A stretch of 64,000 nt of DNA from Parelaphostrongylus tenuis (GCA_019055375.1 JAHQIW010001423.1:372001-436000); one strand, 5' to 3'. Shown: positions 45,001 to 57,751, numbered from the stretch's first letter. Notes: generated by a model from the letters alone, not told the origin. Program-made: numbers and translations.

Positions 45001-48000
45001 TAAATTGTAGCGCCATACCACCACTAAAAGCGATTAGATAAAAGGAAATGTTAATCACTTGTATCCAATATCTGTCATCGTGAGAGAGATCAATTCCGAA
45101 AGGCTTATTAGGCCAAACCATTGATGTTTGCTTACACACAGATCAGTGCGTTATAGCGTAGAAAGAGTGGGGGTGTCGGGAGTGCAGTAGGTTAGCTCAA
45201 CCTTTGGAAAGGGTGACATGCGAGTTTGATGTCCGTTTGACGTTAGAGTTTTGTTCATCACTCAATATCATTAGGCACATTTGTAATATCATACCACCGC
45301 TAAAAAGTGGTTAACTGAGAAGAATTCCTGTTGACCATTTGTAGTATCAGCTGTTTCATATTCCAGCCGTACTCGTCGCAAATTCCAAGATACTGTGTAT
45401 CCGTTAAATGTGACACTTGAGGAAGTCTATAATGGGAAGAAGGCGAAACTACGATTGTCTAAGAAAGCACTTTGTACTTCGTGCAAAGGGTGGGTGTTCC
45501 TCTTATATTATTCAGTCCACATGTTGTGGTCCTCTGTCATGCACATTTTTCTTCTCTATCCTCTTGGAGGTTGTTTGGATAAGTTTTCTTTTTCCTACTT
45601 GACAGAATTTATCAGGAACAATTCATAGTATTTACTGTTTCAATTTAGAACTGGTGGAAAGACGGGTCTATCTTACGAATGTCGCTCATGTCGCGGTCGA
45701 GGCATAAAAAATGTAGTGCAGCAGATTGGACCGGGAATGATCCAACAAATGCAAGTTAGATGCCCTGATTGCCGTGGTGAAGGTAGGTCGTCATAAATCT
45801 CTGCTGTTCTTTTTATTTTTTATACAGCACAAAGTTATCCAGAAAATCACTTTTTTATGAAATTTTGCGTCTTATGATAGAAGGTTCAGTAAATTTTTCC
45901 GGAAGAAGTTGCTCAATTCATAAAGGTTATTTCGTTGTGCACAGAAGTAACTCGAAAATTCAAAGATAGGCAAAACTTTCGGCCTTGATCAATCCCTGAA
46001 GGATGTTCCAGGCATTAGGCTCCATCTATAGTATCGTTTGAGGTGAATGGATGCATATCCGGCCTTCCCAATGACTCCCTTTACTCTACCGATACATCAA
46101 GTCAGTGCTGCTATCCTCTCAGACAAATCTAGTACCGATTTGCCGAGATAGAAGGCTCGGTGGACCTTGAGCGCAAGGTCGAACCATCTATTGGTCCACA
46201 ACGTGTATGTCACAGAGCACATCCAGCCCACTGCGCCACAGCGCTGCATCATCGGTCTATAAATCAAGAAACTGATCTTCGCGACATCGAAGCACGCATT
46301 TCGAGACAACGTCGCGCGTAAAACGCAGTGGTTCTAGTACACGACGGTTTTTGAATTCTGTGCTGCTCCCCGATTTTCATAGTCTGCAGACACGTTATTG
46401 CCACTGTAACGTGATAGGTCATTGAAGGAATTTGTACACATATTGTCAAGATATGTAGGGATTATATGTGTGCACAATGTGCCCTCGTCCATAAGTAAAG
46501 CTTTATGATCGCACATCTCACCGGCGGTATAAGCATTTTTCTCAGCTTATGCATTTTCAAATATGCTTTCTACGGTGAGCATACGTTACGTGATGTTCAA
46601 AATAATTACAGATGGCGATTTCTGACCTTTGATCTCGTACATTTAGAACCACTGCAATTGTACAGATTACAGATTGAAATCCAATTTTACATTTTTGGAC
46701 TACAAGGAGAGAACTTTTTGACTCAAGAAATGAATACGTGCCTAGAGGAATGTTAATATTTTGAAGAATTTCTGCCGTTTGAAAAAAGCACACAATCCAA
46801 AATGATCTTTTGTTGAAATGACTTAGGGTGTTATCGCATGTTAGGTGCATGTAACGCAACAGTTAGAGGGGTACCCTTGAATACCTACATTTTCTTTAGT
46901 TCAATCCTATACACCGAGCCCCTCAAACTTTCCACTACGACAGGATCGGCAAACTAGTTTCAGACTTTCTTGAGGGTGTAGTACCACCGAATTGATTCAT
47001 CGGCAAAGCACTGTGAAATATCGTATAAACTGGGTATTCATGCGATTACCCAAAACTCTTCCTATTCACTTCATGAAGTTGAATGCATGCCGCATCTCTC
47101 AGGAATTGATTGTCTTCAAAAGTCTTATACTTTATCTAAATATGTAATGGAAATGGGCTGTCGAGATATTGTAATGCCTGCTTATATCATATTGTTCAGC
47201 GCGAATTATTGCCACGTAGTCAGATATCAAGTGCAATATCATTGTCAGATAGCAGCGAAGAAGATCAAGTTTCAAATGAGGCCTTATCTTCATAGTTTTA
47301 TTACATTTTTGATAAATTTTGTTTGTTTTCGGTCGCAAATCTCATCATATTTTTTAGGATCAAAAATTCCTGATGCGGATAAATGTGACACATGCAAGGG
47401 AGAAAAAAGTGAAGAAATCAAAAAGATACTTGAGGTCTTTGTTCGACATACTATTATTTTAGGGGAATTACTTTAGTCATATTCGGATTATCGCACTGAA
47501 AAGATATTTTGGTAGAACTCCATTATCCGCACCCTGTTTCAACCCTTTGGAAGCAATGCGTTTTATGTTTTTTTTCAGACTTTCAGTAGCCATTTAGTAA
47601 CTTGAACTCGAGAACTTCGAAGATGTTCTCTATCTCTGAAATGGCTTCTTACTGCGCTTTAGTAGTAGAAGTAAGATCATGTTTCACATTGGGACCTTCT
47701 TTCGCCACTCGATAGGCGAATATCGAAAATTTCACTAGCGTTTTTGAAAAGGAGTATGAGTGGCTGTAATATCAATCACGCCGTTGATTCAGCGCGCAGC
47801 GCCATTCGAATCAAGGGTTTTTTTTCTCCGCTTTGAAAGACCTCTGTGTAAAACATATGATTCGGAACTCCAAAATGTCCTCTACACGCTCGTATGCCTT
47901 TCACGCATAGGCTCAGACTGCTTGGACCTACTTGTAGGCTTAGTAGAGGGTCTTTTTGCAATACAAAATCATTGTAAAAAGCTTAAACCCACATAGCGAT

Positions 48001-51000
48001 GGAAGAAAGTTTCTGTACACTTAGCTTAAAAATCATCCAGACTCATATTATCAAATAATCATCATGTTGCAAAAGCACAGTGTTTTGATGCCAATGTTGC
48101 GAAAACCTATCCGCATACGGGAGCTTTTTGGCTACTACGACGCACTGCGAAGTTTTTTTTTCCAAAAACCTGTGCACCATTAGAATTTTTGAAATTTAAA
48201 ACCACCGAATGATTACTAAAAGTCCAACGTAATTTCTACTTGGCGGATAATGCCCAAAGGTGAAACATGGTTGTAGTTCTACCTCTACTGCACACTTAGA
48301 AAGTCCTGGAAATCTCAAGTGCACTGTTGAAATTTTCAAAGTCCATGCTGTCGAATGGCTACTAAGACGCTTGAAGAAAAAAGCTGAAAACGTGTTGTAC
48401 TCAAAGGGTTGAAGTAGTGTGCGGATAATGAAGAAGTACCGATATTTTCTATGTTCAGGTTCAAGTCGAGCCTGGGATGCAAAATAACGACAAAATAACT
48501 TTTCCTCGTGAGGGTGATCAAACAGACGTAAGTTTCTTTGATGATTAATCATATCCTATCTATATTTAACGATCTAGTCCTTTTCATGCATTCGTCAGTG
48601 GTTATGTAGCAGACACTTTGTCCACTTTTGGTTACTTTTTTTTTGTTGAACCAAGAAGTCAATACGAAATCGTTAAATATAAGTACGCTGTGCTACAGTC
48701 ATACTAGTGCTACATTCTATCAAATAGTACTGCTTTGTTCAATTTAAGCCTGAAATCGAGCCTGGTGATGTCGTCATCGTCATTCAAGTGAAGCCTCACG
48801 ATGTCTTTGAAAGAGAGGGTGATGATCTCATTGCCAAAAAGTTAGTTTCAATATCGACTTTTGAAGATTTCAAGTAGTAGGGCATGTGAGAATCATCATG
48901 CTGTCAGTATCAAATGATTGGAAGAAAAAATTGTAACCTAATAAGTGTTTCCGTTCAGGACAATTTCTCTGAATGAAGCATTGTGTGGATATGAAATACC
49001 GCTGAAACACCTAGATGGTCGGACACTCATACTCAAAAACAAGCCCAATGATATCATAACACCTGGTACGTTGCAGAAGAATACCCCGGTTAATGTGTCG
49101 TAGTTCACGAATGGTCCCATCTTTTTGTTTCCACGATTTGATGAGATCTTTATTGCCTGATTATTGAAGTGTCATTGGTCGCATTGGTCTCATATGAGAT
49201 TCATGGATATCTATACCTGCTTCTTTCCCACATTGGAGCTTTTGAAAGAACTGTGCTCGCTTGGGGAACTCACGGCGGTTTCATCATATTGATTAAGGCC
49301 ATTTCTCTCGTTTTTGATCGGACCCCTCAGACTTTCTTTGATATATGTTTTTCTGCGAGTGTTCTTTTGATTGGAAATGTCGAGCTACTAGGCTTGGGTG
49401 GTATCATAGCTGGCTGGATGGTATTGCTGGTGTACCATACAGTCATTTCCGGAAACAATTGACTATGAAAACGAGACGAATCACAGTGAGAAGTGCATTT
49501 TCGAGTCTGCTGAAAGTCATATATGCTCCATTTTATCAAACTACATAGGAGTGAATCAGCATCAGAAAGCTTACCGTCTTACAAGAAACTCAGTCATTAG
49601 GTGCAAACTCACTCCCGGTCCATAACGACTCGTTAGTGGCAGCTTCTTCTGGCTACAACCATCACTGATTTTTCTGGTTTCTAGTTTTCCCCAAACCACT
49701 GACGTAACAGTTGAGGAAGATACACTCCGCATGATCCGCACGATGTTTTGACGTGAGTCGTTCATACACACAGTGGCTGGATTGTAGCTGATCTTGAAGA
49801 TCTTTCGTGGATTGATGCGGAGTGGATTATGTCCGTTTTTCGTTTTTAGTAGGACCAATCTTAAGTGATAAGTTGAATATATTAGATGTGTTGATGCCTT
49901 CGCTGCACGCGGTGCTTATCGACTCTGCCGTTTGAGGCATTGGCTGTGGCACGATAACCATGGCACCTTTTAGCTAATAGAATTGCAAAAAAAAGTTTTT
50001 TGCTGAGATAACAGTCAATTTCCTTCTAAATTTCCTTGTTAATGAATTTGATAAAAGAAAACTTCTGTGTATTTCTCTAAGTATAGAGTCGACTTTTTTC
50101 CTGTAATCACCCGTCCCTGTTTATTTGGTCATTACTTATTTTAGACTGCATACGAGGAATTGTTGGCGAAGGAATGCCACATAGACGCCATCGTGATATT
50201 CGCGGAAATCTCTACATAAAATTTAATGTCACGTTTCCCGATGAACATTTCTTACAAGACGAGTCGAAATACAAGGTTTTTTCTCTTTTCGTATTGCGCA
50301 CTTTGACCTATTTGTTCTCTTTAGTGATTTAATGTTCTTTTTTTATCCCTCTAATCAAATCTTTTTCAGATTATTGAATTAGCATTCCCACCCGTACGAA
50401 AAGTGGCTCACCCGCATGATTCAGAAGAGGTATGGTATTGTTTATGTGACTTTAGTACGTTTGTTGATATTTTCTTGCGCGTTGCTTCAAATCAATCTAC
50501 TGTCATTCATGCCATTTCGCTCCAGTAAACAATGAACATCCCATCCTTCGCAATCGCGCGCTGCTGTGGTGCGATAAGCTTTTCTGTGATTGTTTTCTTC
50601 CGGTGTATTGTTTTGAGCATAAGGTACATAAGATTCTCACTGATATATGTTTCGCTGCGATTGATGGAGTTTATTTTTTAATGTTGGCAAAAGAAGACCT
50701 TTATTCCGTCATTCGTTCCTAGTTCTTTATGTTTATAATGCGTTTCTCTATCTACGCTGCTAGTTTTTGCGTCTTATAAAATAAGAAAGTGACTGTGAAA
50801 TCGACGATACATTCTATAGAATGCGTGTATAACTATCAACACGTTAATACGAAAATGTAAAATCAGTGCTCTACTGTGAGTTTCTCTCCATTCCAAATCC
50901 TCCACGTAATTGTGGCGTCGCGCTCGTCACACATCAAATGCATCGTCCATGCTTCTCCCATCCGTTATCCTTCTGCTTAGCTTTTATTGAATAACCTATT

Positions 51001-51305
51001 AGGCACAATCTGGTTTGTAAATTTAGAAGTTGAGGGTATCGAATTTCGAGCAAACAATGAGTGTATTAGTAATTGATCGAGGATGAAGGATTTGTTATTA
51101 TGTGATCCGGCAAGACAAGTCTCTCAGCTTTAGTCAGTTCCACTATGCTTCAAAACTGCCTTTAATTTAGGTATCATTGATGGAGTACGATGAGAAGCGA
51201 TATCATGGTGGAAGAGGAGGTCAAGCTTATGATGAAGATGGTTCAGATGATGAAATGAGCGGACATGGACATCATGGACCACAAGTGCAGTGTGCACAAA
51301 GCTAG
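41977..51305 (+). CDS. dnj-19: DnaJ subfamily A member 2-like co-chaperone (type I Hsp40), 13 exons
   Basis: Co-chaperone that delivers clients to cytosolic Hsp70 and stimulates its ATPase. Exons: 41977-42093, 44231-44290, 44362-44467, 44523-44616, 45367-45489, 45649-45782, 47358-47434, 48459-48527, 48749-48840, 48959-49065, 50145-50275, 50370-50429, 51171-51305. They total 1305 nt, 434 aa, all phases consistent. The J domain includes HPD at 49-51 (KEFHPDKNPN). A Gly/Phe-rich linker follows (GGDLFSHIFGDDDE, TFFGMGGGGRR). Zinc-binding motifs are at C162/C165, C178/C181, C205/C208 and C221/C224. The client-binding beta domains run to about 380. The C-terminus is Gly/His/Asp-rich and ends CAQS, a CaaX-like farnesylation motif as in other DNAJA proteins. 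It looks intact and functional. The start is the ATG 9 nt after a TTTCAG. The symbol rests on DNAJA2-like residues, not on an alignment. Confidence 0.94.
42711..43190 (-). mobile_element. RTE-like LINE 3' end in dnj-19 intron 1
   Basis: The longest clean copy: SDLRQRSKIRDAVLHAKIL, GQVMRFNGNRWTRAVTDWIP, RDVKRSKGRPLTRWSDFF and [10 protein letters not shown]. This is the C-terminal part of an RTE-type reverse transcriptase. It lies antisense to dnj-19 and ends in GACAGGTGATACAGGTGATG. Confidence 0.82.
43258..43368. repeat. Perfect-ended SINE-A palindrome
   Basis: CTAAGAGAATTGATTGGTGAACAAAAAC is mirrored by GTTTTTGTTCACCACTCAATTCTCTTAG within about 110 bp. In dnj-19 intron 1. Confidence 0.75.
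43885..44020 (+). repeat. SINE-A copy
   Basis: GCGTAGAGTAGTGGTTCACG head, GCGGGTTCAACCCTCGC B box, and tail TTGTAACATTATAATAC. Confidence 0.7.
44231..44290 (+). CDS. dnj-19: dnj-19 exon 2 (HPD motif)
   Basis: AYRKLAKEFHPDKNPNHGDQ. Acceptor TTCACTGCAG. A 2.1-kb intron precedes it, holding an RTE relic and SINE-A copies. Confidence 0.95.
44362..44467 (+). CDS. dnj-19: dnj-19 exon 3
   Basis: FKEISFAYEILSNPERRRIY and DLRGMDGIKEGG, the end of the J domain. Confidence 0.95.
44523..44616 (+). CDS. dnj-19: dnj-19 exon 4 (G/F linker)
   Basis: GFGGDLFSHIFGDDDESPFS, then TFFGMGGGGR. Donor GTCAGT. Confidence 0.93.
44690..45315. repeat. Three SINE-A copies in dnj-19 intron 4
   Basis: One on minus (44690-44800) and two on plus (44940-45045, 45150-45315). 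Both plus copies share TTTTGCACATCACC/TTTTGTTCATCACTC and CATACCACC(A/G)CTAAAA. Confidence 0.65.
45367..45489 (+). CDS. dnj-19: dnj-19 exon 5
   Basis: VTLEEVYNGKKAKLRLSKKA and the first zinc motif CTSCKG. The donor GTGGGT was chosen because it restores GTGGKTG with exon 6. Confidence 0.92.
45649..45782 (+). CDS. dnj-19: dnj-19 exon 6 (zinc motifs 2 and 3)
   Basis: CRSCRGRG, QQIGPGMIQQMQ and CPDCRGEG. Acceptor CAATTTAG, donor GTAGGT. Confidence 0.94.
45985..46245 (-). repeat. SINE-B copy in dnj-19 intron 6
   Basis: TTGATCAATCCCTGAAGGAT to CCACTGCGCCACAGCGCT. The rest of this intron (46250-47357) is AT-rich, with no feature recognised. Confidence 0.75.
47358..47434 (+). CDS. dnj-19: dnj-19 exon 7 (zinc motif 4)
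   Basis: DKCDTCKGEKSEEIKKILE. The donor is GTCTTT. Exon 8 supplies the following VQVEPGM, as in the family. Confidence 0.9.
48459..48527 (+). CDS. dnj-19: dnj-19 exon 8
   Basis: VQVEPGMQNNDKITFPREGD then QTD. Donor GTAAGT. Confidence 0.94.
48749..48840 (+). CDS. dnj-19: dnj-19 exon 9
   Basis: PEIEPGDVVIVIQVKPHDVF then EREGDDLIAK. Confidence 0.94.
48959..49065 (+). CDS. dnj-19: dnj-19 exon 10
   Basis: TISLNEALCGYEIPLKHLDG then RTLILKNKPNDIITP, the second client-binding beta domain. Confidence 0.94.
50145..50275 (+). CDS. dnj-19: dnj-19 exon 11
   Basis: GIVGEGMPHRRHRDIRGNLY then IKFNVTFPDEHFLQDESKYK, the family's GEGMP and GDLY-like blocks. Confidence 0.94.
50370..50429 (+). CDS. dnj-19: dnj-19 exon 12
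   Basis: IIELAFPPVRKVAHPHDSEE. Acceptor CTTTTTCAG. Confidence 0.92.
51171..51305 (+). CDS. dnj-19: dnj-19 exon 13 (stop, CaaX-like end)
   Basis: VSLMEYDEKRYHGGRGGQAY, an acidic/His-rich stretch, then GPQVQCAQS and TAG. An AATGAA, a common nematode poly(A) variant, lies about 120 nt downstream. Confidence 0.94.
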   Translation, partial: VSLMEYDEKRYHGGRGGQAYDEDGSDDEMSGHGHHGPQVQCAQS

Positions 51306-51319
51306 GAATGTGTTACATT

Positions 51320-54060
51320 TATCGCATCAAATTTGTTATATATGGTAACTAACACGCTTCGATTGTGATCTATAGAGGCAGAAATCGTTGACATCCGGTA
51401 TGAATTGTATTCTTGAAAAACTTGAAATGAATGTGTTGTTTGAAATGCTGTGCCACTGATGAGGAATATCAAATGAGTAATTCTACTCATATAATGATGG
51501 CTTTCCTGATGTGGAAATGGATACTTTTCCGTTAGACGTTACAGGATCAAAAACCGATTCCTTACGCTGGACAAGCAAGAAGTCAACGCTTAAACGGAAG
51601 GAAAACTTTAGTGTTACACACGCGTTTTTTCTGGCAAGTCAGAGCTCATTCTTCGGAATATCAGGGATCAATTGCATGCGTAAGATTTAAAATTCTATCA
51701 TTGTGCTTATTTTCTGAAAAGACATCGTTTCTTTGCCGCGCAGCGGGAAAAATAAGGTTAAATTCACAGGAGCACGAGGATTGTGGCTATTCTACGGGAC
51801 CGGATAGGCGGGGCGCACAGCGGATGTGGCCGTTTTAGCACGGCGGTCGATCGATTGGGCCTTCCGCGGGCCATAGGAAAGTGCGATGTTTTGTAATTTA
51901 ATTGAGAATTCTTCCTCCACTTTGAAAGGAACTCCAAATCAAACGTCTGGCCGTAATACTAGAAAATTTCCTTCATACCTTAATGCGCTTTTCGTGCTTC
52001 TAGCGAGGTAACAGGTGAATGGTGCGGCCGATGTGAAACATGGTTTTATTTCGAATTCTACAGTTATAAAGGGTCTTATCGTAAGACGGCCACGTACCGC
52101 GTTAGCCATAGATTTAAGCTTCCGAATCATTACATCACTAATGAAAAGTTCTCTAGCAAAAGGGATCGGTTTTTGATCCCGAGCCATCTAACGGAAAAGA
52201 ATCTGGAATTTTAAGCGTTGCCTTAAGATCCGAAGTGGATCGACGAAAGTCAAGCAGGTGTGGTAGCAACCACGTTAATCTGTGAACCAACGTGCGTTCA
52301 AGCCTACGTTTGGAACATAGAAGCGAGTCAATAAGCGCCATTACCTCCAGCAGGGTGTGATAGTGAACCACAAGGTATCGTTTAAATTAGCAGATCAAGG
52401 TTTGCGTTGTTGAGAAACTTCAAGATGTAAGATTTGTCTTCTCGCCAGGCAGAGCATTAGTTTTGAAGCATGAAATTCGAAACGATATCCCTGGAAAGTT
52501 AAACTAATGCTTTATGAAATCTAGAAAGTTTTTTTCTTAAGAAATCGGTAAGTCTCAACCGCTCAGATACTGTAATAATTATAGCTAGAATCACAGGGTT
52601 ATCTCAATAGGTGGTTTTGTATTTTCTCTCATCACTGACTCTCACCAGCACTTTGACAAGCCGGATACTTCCTTTCAATAGAATCATTGATTTTTCGTGG
52701 AATCGAGACAATAACAGTGTTAATGATTGAAATTACTATTATGCAGTCAAACTGCTGTCGATTTCATTGAAGTTGCTCAGTATCACGTTCACAAGGGAAG
52801 AAAAGTTGTTCGAGAATGTTTGCTAAGTCTAAAGGCACAAATATTCACACAGTATTTAACGCGAAATGTACTTAGATAAGCTCTGTGATTCTCCGCATTC
52901 AAGCACATATGAGTAGCTATTAGGTGGGGCTGTTGCTACCACATACAGGACTAAACTTCGTTTCTCTTGGTGTGAACCTAGTTTCTGGCCAGAGAGTTCG
53001 ATCCTATGGAAGTCACGCCGGCTCCGAAGTCACAGTATGAATTTACATCTAGTGCACTTTCTTGGTTTCGTGAATGCTCCATGCTCCTCTATGATCCCCT
53101 TTCATGTGTTGTGGGCGAAGGAACTTTCGTCCACTAAGCAGTCACAATTCTGTCAACATTTGATGAATCTTATGCACAGACTATTACGATAATTATGTGA
53201 AAGCTATATGCTCTCCTCTAGAAAAAAAAACCCGAAAGCCATCGCAGTGATTGAAATTTATAATGCGACGAATGATTCTACACACTGCAATCGATGCCAC
53301 GTCATAGAGACAGACAAATTTCACCTCTTTACCGGGTATTCTCGAGTCCTAGGATTATTCTGCGCACAAGCATCTCGCCAGAAATCAGAAATTATTAGAA
53401 AGATACCTGTTAATAGACTTCATCTATAAGAAAAACCGCGTAAGACGCTCTATCTAGTATCAGTTGGTTACGATAAATATTGTAAAAAAACACCTACGGA
53501 TTAAATCAAATTAGTGGAATGACACATTTATAGCTGTATGTTACGCATAGAACATTCGGTACTTTTCCGTTATCCCTTCTCAGTTACAGCGCCTGTGAAG
53601 ATTTTTCAGGATTTAAGCTATCGAATGACTGATCAGACTTCAAAAATCACCAAAAATAATATTTCCACCTACGCTAAAACCGGAACCTCATAGTGGAAAT
53701 GGTCCGAACACTCATATACTTCATGCCTCAAACTGACCTTGAACTTTTCTGACTGACCTAAAGTGCACTAGCGTTTGGTAACTGTAAGCCAGTCTAATGG
53801 GCATTTGTTTTCTCTTCGGCTTGTTCTGAAAGAATCTATCTGAATCTGTCTGTTGTGGAATGACACATGGCAGCAAAAGGAAGAACAGTCGTTCCACTGT
53901 TGTCAATATACAGGCACCACCATCCTAGCTCATCATTGCGAAGATTATGCTTGATGAAGCTGAGAAATTTCTACACGCGACGGCTTGCAACCGCTCGAGA
54001 AGTGAGAAAACAGAATGACTTGTTTGGATAACATAGTAAATAAAAGCAAATTTCACGCGA
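51320..54060. other. Intergenic, repeat-rich
   Basis: The only structure is a copy of the 17.9-18.5 kb element family at about 51890-52190 (GGTTTTATTTCGAATTCTAC). No exon chain was found. Confidence 0.5.
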
Positions 54061-54166
54061 TAGGATTTATTTATTTTTCAGGAGGAATTTAGCATCTTTA
54101 GGTGTTCAGTAGGTGGTCTGTGGAGGCAGGTGGGATTTTTATGTCATTTATGAGATCTAGACCTTT

Positions 54167-55241
54167 CTATAAGTCTAGCAATGTCTTTGTGTGATGTGAC
54201 CACAAGTATATGGCTCCACAAACATTAATTACTTCTATAATGGATTGAATGACAAGTTCGAAGGTGGCGTATAGGATATAACCCGGTTCAAGCTTAGAAA
54301 AAAAATTGCTTTTTTCTATCTGTGTTTGGGTGGTTGGGAAGATCAACACCAAGCGCTAATTACTTCCCTTGTTTGTGTCTCGGTAATACCGGTTACAAGA
54401 ATAGTACGCTCTCAGATTCATTACTTTTGAAGTTCAAAATAATCACACTTTGTTTATTCGGGTGGTTGACAACAGTTACATTCTTAATCAGGTGATTTTT
54501 TGGTTTATCACATCTGAGTAAACTTACTTGTTGCTTCCCCACAAGATTCGCTGCTTTTTCTGAGCGTGAATTATCTCTGCGAGAGCTATTATTATTTCTT
54601 TCGTAACGAATATTCGTGAAAAATTTGGTAGAGTACAAATCTTTCACAGGATTAGAAGTTCTTGTACGTCCTTCCACATAAAATTCAACGTATGCCAGAT
54701 ACTAGACACATTCTGAAAGTTCTGAAATCGCAATATACGTCTTACAAAGGAATCTATTTACCTGCATTATTTCAATGCTAAAGGCAACTCTGATAAGAAG
54801 CTCAGCAAATCTGCGTCTAGAATGGTAAGTATGAGGAAGTACATATTTACAAATTGAGCAATTTTTAATCACGCCAATGCTCCTGTCTTACCAAAGAGAT
54901 TAGGAGCTGGTTCCGCCGACTGTAGAAGGATAAGTTGGATGCTCAGCACTATGGGATCAAACCAATCATTGTGCACTTTGGGATGTCTCCTAAAATTGCG
55001 CAATCAATTTTCTTCGTGGAAATCGAACAAGTCCGATGCAATAATCAACATGCCAGTCAGAGATTCTTAGCCGTTTGAATGGCGAACTCAGGATGTGATG
55101 TCTGCAAAAAAGATGACTCTCTTCAGATTAACCCTTGCAGCAATGTAAGCACGGAAGTGAGTTTAGTGCCTTTCATCAGAGGAAAATGTGCCATCTCATG
55201 TCCCAATAGATATCCGTAGTACGATATTAACCATATCGCTG
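54167..55241 (-). CDS. Unassigned membrane-protein-like gene, 3' exons
   Basis: Unrecognised. Three in-phase exons form the credible core: 54816-54762 (RRFAELLIRVAFSIEIMQ; donor GTAAAT), 54701-54528 (YLAYVEFYVEGRTRTSNPVK ... EKAANLVGKQQ; donor GTAAGT) and the terminal 54292-54167 (LEPGYILYATFELVIQSIIE, VINVCGAIYLWSHH, stop). The last exon is strongly hydrophobic, as expected of a membrane helix, and two AATAAA-like signals lie about 95 nt past the stop (54066-54075). Upstream, 54989-54873 (HPKVHNDWFDPIVLSIQLIL) and 55241-55133 (AIWLISYYGYLLGHEMAHFP) also read as helix-bearing exons. Joining them is uncertain, since one implied intron would be only 31 bp. A multi-pass membrane protein is plausible; the family is unknown. 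Confidence 0.45.
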
Positions 55242-55698
55242 CTAACATCATAATGTAAGGTTAAAAGCTTTATGCCTATATATTTACTATCAGCCGCAAG
55301 CTAGTGATTGAAAAAGTGGTGATAATCATGGTTTCACGCGTTATCACCGAAAACAAGTCTCCCATCACTGCTACGAAGTAGGCTTGACTAGTGGGGCGTG
55401 TGGTTTTGATGAGGCGCGCGATACCGCCGACGTACGTAAGCCAATGATGTTTCAATTTCGAAAGGCGTAAAGCGTTCGCACAGATTATTTTAAATGTTAT
55501 TACCAGGTTTGAAAACAGTCGATTGGAGGGTAGTTGCCAATAAGCATATCCATCCTTCGTTTGTTTACTCTCACTTATATTTCTCAACGCGTGATGCATT
55601 CCTTTTGCAACTCTCCTTCGGTTTGGCCTGTTTTGCTTCATTTGCTTCCAACATGAAGCGGTGAAAAGAATCAATACTTGTCTAATCATTCTAATCAA

Positions 55699-56150
55699 GT
55701 ATTAGGATGAAAAGAAAGTTCTAAAGCACTTGTAAAAAATAGAAATTTCTGCATGAATTCCAAGCGAAAACTGATTAATCTTCTAATGAAGGTCATCGTT
55801 TGCTACGACTTTCTACCATCGGTGTGTCAAGTTTCGGATCTAAACGAAGTACCAATCCTTCGACTTTGATACAAAGATCTCTTGACATGCTTCTTCAACT
55901 TCATCTAATGATCCGAATCGGCGACCCTCATAATCAAGATCTCCCGCAGTAAAGCGCTGAAACCAGCGTCCAGAAGAAGATTTGCTATTGTGCCTTCCCC
56001 TTCAACTTCGTTGATTTCATCGACTGCAGCTCTCTGTGAAAGACCCTTTCTCCAATAATGACGGAATATACCACGAACTTCGATTGTGTAGTGGACATGA
56101 CGAAGGCATGTAACAAAGTAAAAATAATGACGAATAATATCTAGGCCTTC
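55699..56150 (-). mobile_element. Internally deleted mariner relic
   Basis: The left end TATTAGGATGAAAAGAAAGT resembles the 59382 element end TATTAGGTTGGAAAGAAAAT. Minus translation joins N-terminal blocks (REINEVEGEGT-like, FTAGDLDYEGRRFGS) with the C-terminal LDEVEEACQEIFVSKSKDWY. The right end was not recognised. From here to 57490 is AT-rich without a supported feature. Confidence 0.65.
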
Positions 56151-57494
56151 GCGTGAAAATCCCTCATAGTAAACTGTAATATTTCTATGATATGCGTGGG
56201 AGTTATCTCATGCTTATCAAAGTGCCCCTGAACTTCCTTTCCAACCGTAGTAATTTTTCAAAGGAAGCAGAGGTAATTTCTACTGTCGAGATACTTCAAT
56301 GATAGAAATATTATAGTAGAAACATTTTTGTAAGACCAAATTATCGTAACTCGACGCTTTTGCATTTTTCTCATAATTTTTTTTTTCAGAAAGAACTGAT
56401 CTGTATTTGATTTCAGAAAAAACTAGTGTAATTGAGAAAGTGTGAATTTCCTTAAATTTCAGGGCAGTTTTTCGTTAATAGCAAAATATTCAGAGAAATA
56501 ATTGCAGCTATGATGACAAGCGGAAAGAGAAATTTGATGGAATAACGGAGCAACATACAGCAAACGTTAAAGAAACAATAGGGATTTGCCGATCTATTAG
56601 CGTGAAATAATGTCATTTTTTGAAACTGAGACTAGCATTGCTTTCTACTCTTTTGGAGTGACACTTTACATTCAATAGATATTTTAAAATATTTTTCGCG
56701 TGATGCAAGGTTGTAAAGTGCTCAGGAGGGCAGGAATCTCTCTGAATGTCAGACCGTCTTCATACAAGTTTATGAGACTATTGAACTGCTCAGAAAGAAT
56801 GTGTTTGTGTTTGTCCTAAAGAGCATTTATGAGAGCAGTACCGTGCGACAAGAACGATTAATGACTCCACTGACGCCAAATTAAGTCAAATCGTGATGAC
56901 AGATTTTGCATTTATGCAGGAAATCGAAAACTGGTGAACTTGCGGGAGAGATCTCGCCGACGATTTCCCACTGCCCATATAACATCGTCTCATCATTATT
57001 ACTGATTTCGCAGTGCTCCAACTTCTGCCATTTGCCCTAATCGCAACAGTTCACTTTATTTTGATTTGGCTTACTGCAGAAAAATCTTCTTCTCCTATAA
57101 CGACGTTTGGTAGAAACATCTTGAACAGTCACTCGATAGTGTTTTTTATAGGCAGCGTCACAGCTGAATACGGTGGTGATTGTGCTTGAAAATTACGACG
57201 GTAATTACGTGAAATGGTAAACAACCACTTAAGGTGAGGTGGAGCTGAGAATACACATCACAATTAGCCATATAATCATTGGTCGTTCACCTAAACTCTT
57301 ATATAGGTCATGGGTAACATGATGTATACGTAAGTCTTACGCACCGAGTGTTGATGTTCAGCATACTATTACGGCTTTTTCACTACACTACAAATGGAGT
57401 TTAGAGGGTTTTTGCTTACGAGTAATCATGTGCAAAATACAAAACAATCCTCTTCTGATGTGCTAAAGTTGGTACGTAAGGTGTGATGTTTCCA

Positions 57495-57751
57495 TGCAGA
57501 CTAATACATTCGTCTTCTACTTTCAACTTTGTTTGAGACGATTATATGCGTATCCGGCCTTTACAATGACTCGCGGTGGCTTTCCCCTGATCTGAGTGAG
57601 TGTTGCTTATCCTCCCAGACAAGTCTGCAACCAGTCCGGTACCACTTTATTGACCCGTGAGGGATGGATGGCTTGGTGATCCATAAGCGCGAAATGGAAC
57701 CATCGGCCTTGTGTGCGGCACCACCTCTGACAACTACCTCATATGCGCTCA

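Noticed and set aside
55276..55698. 140-codon ORF as a single-exon gene
   Set aside because: It contains possible donors and stops being protein-like after about 60 codons. It may be part of the 54-55 kb gene but I could not fix its splicing.
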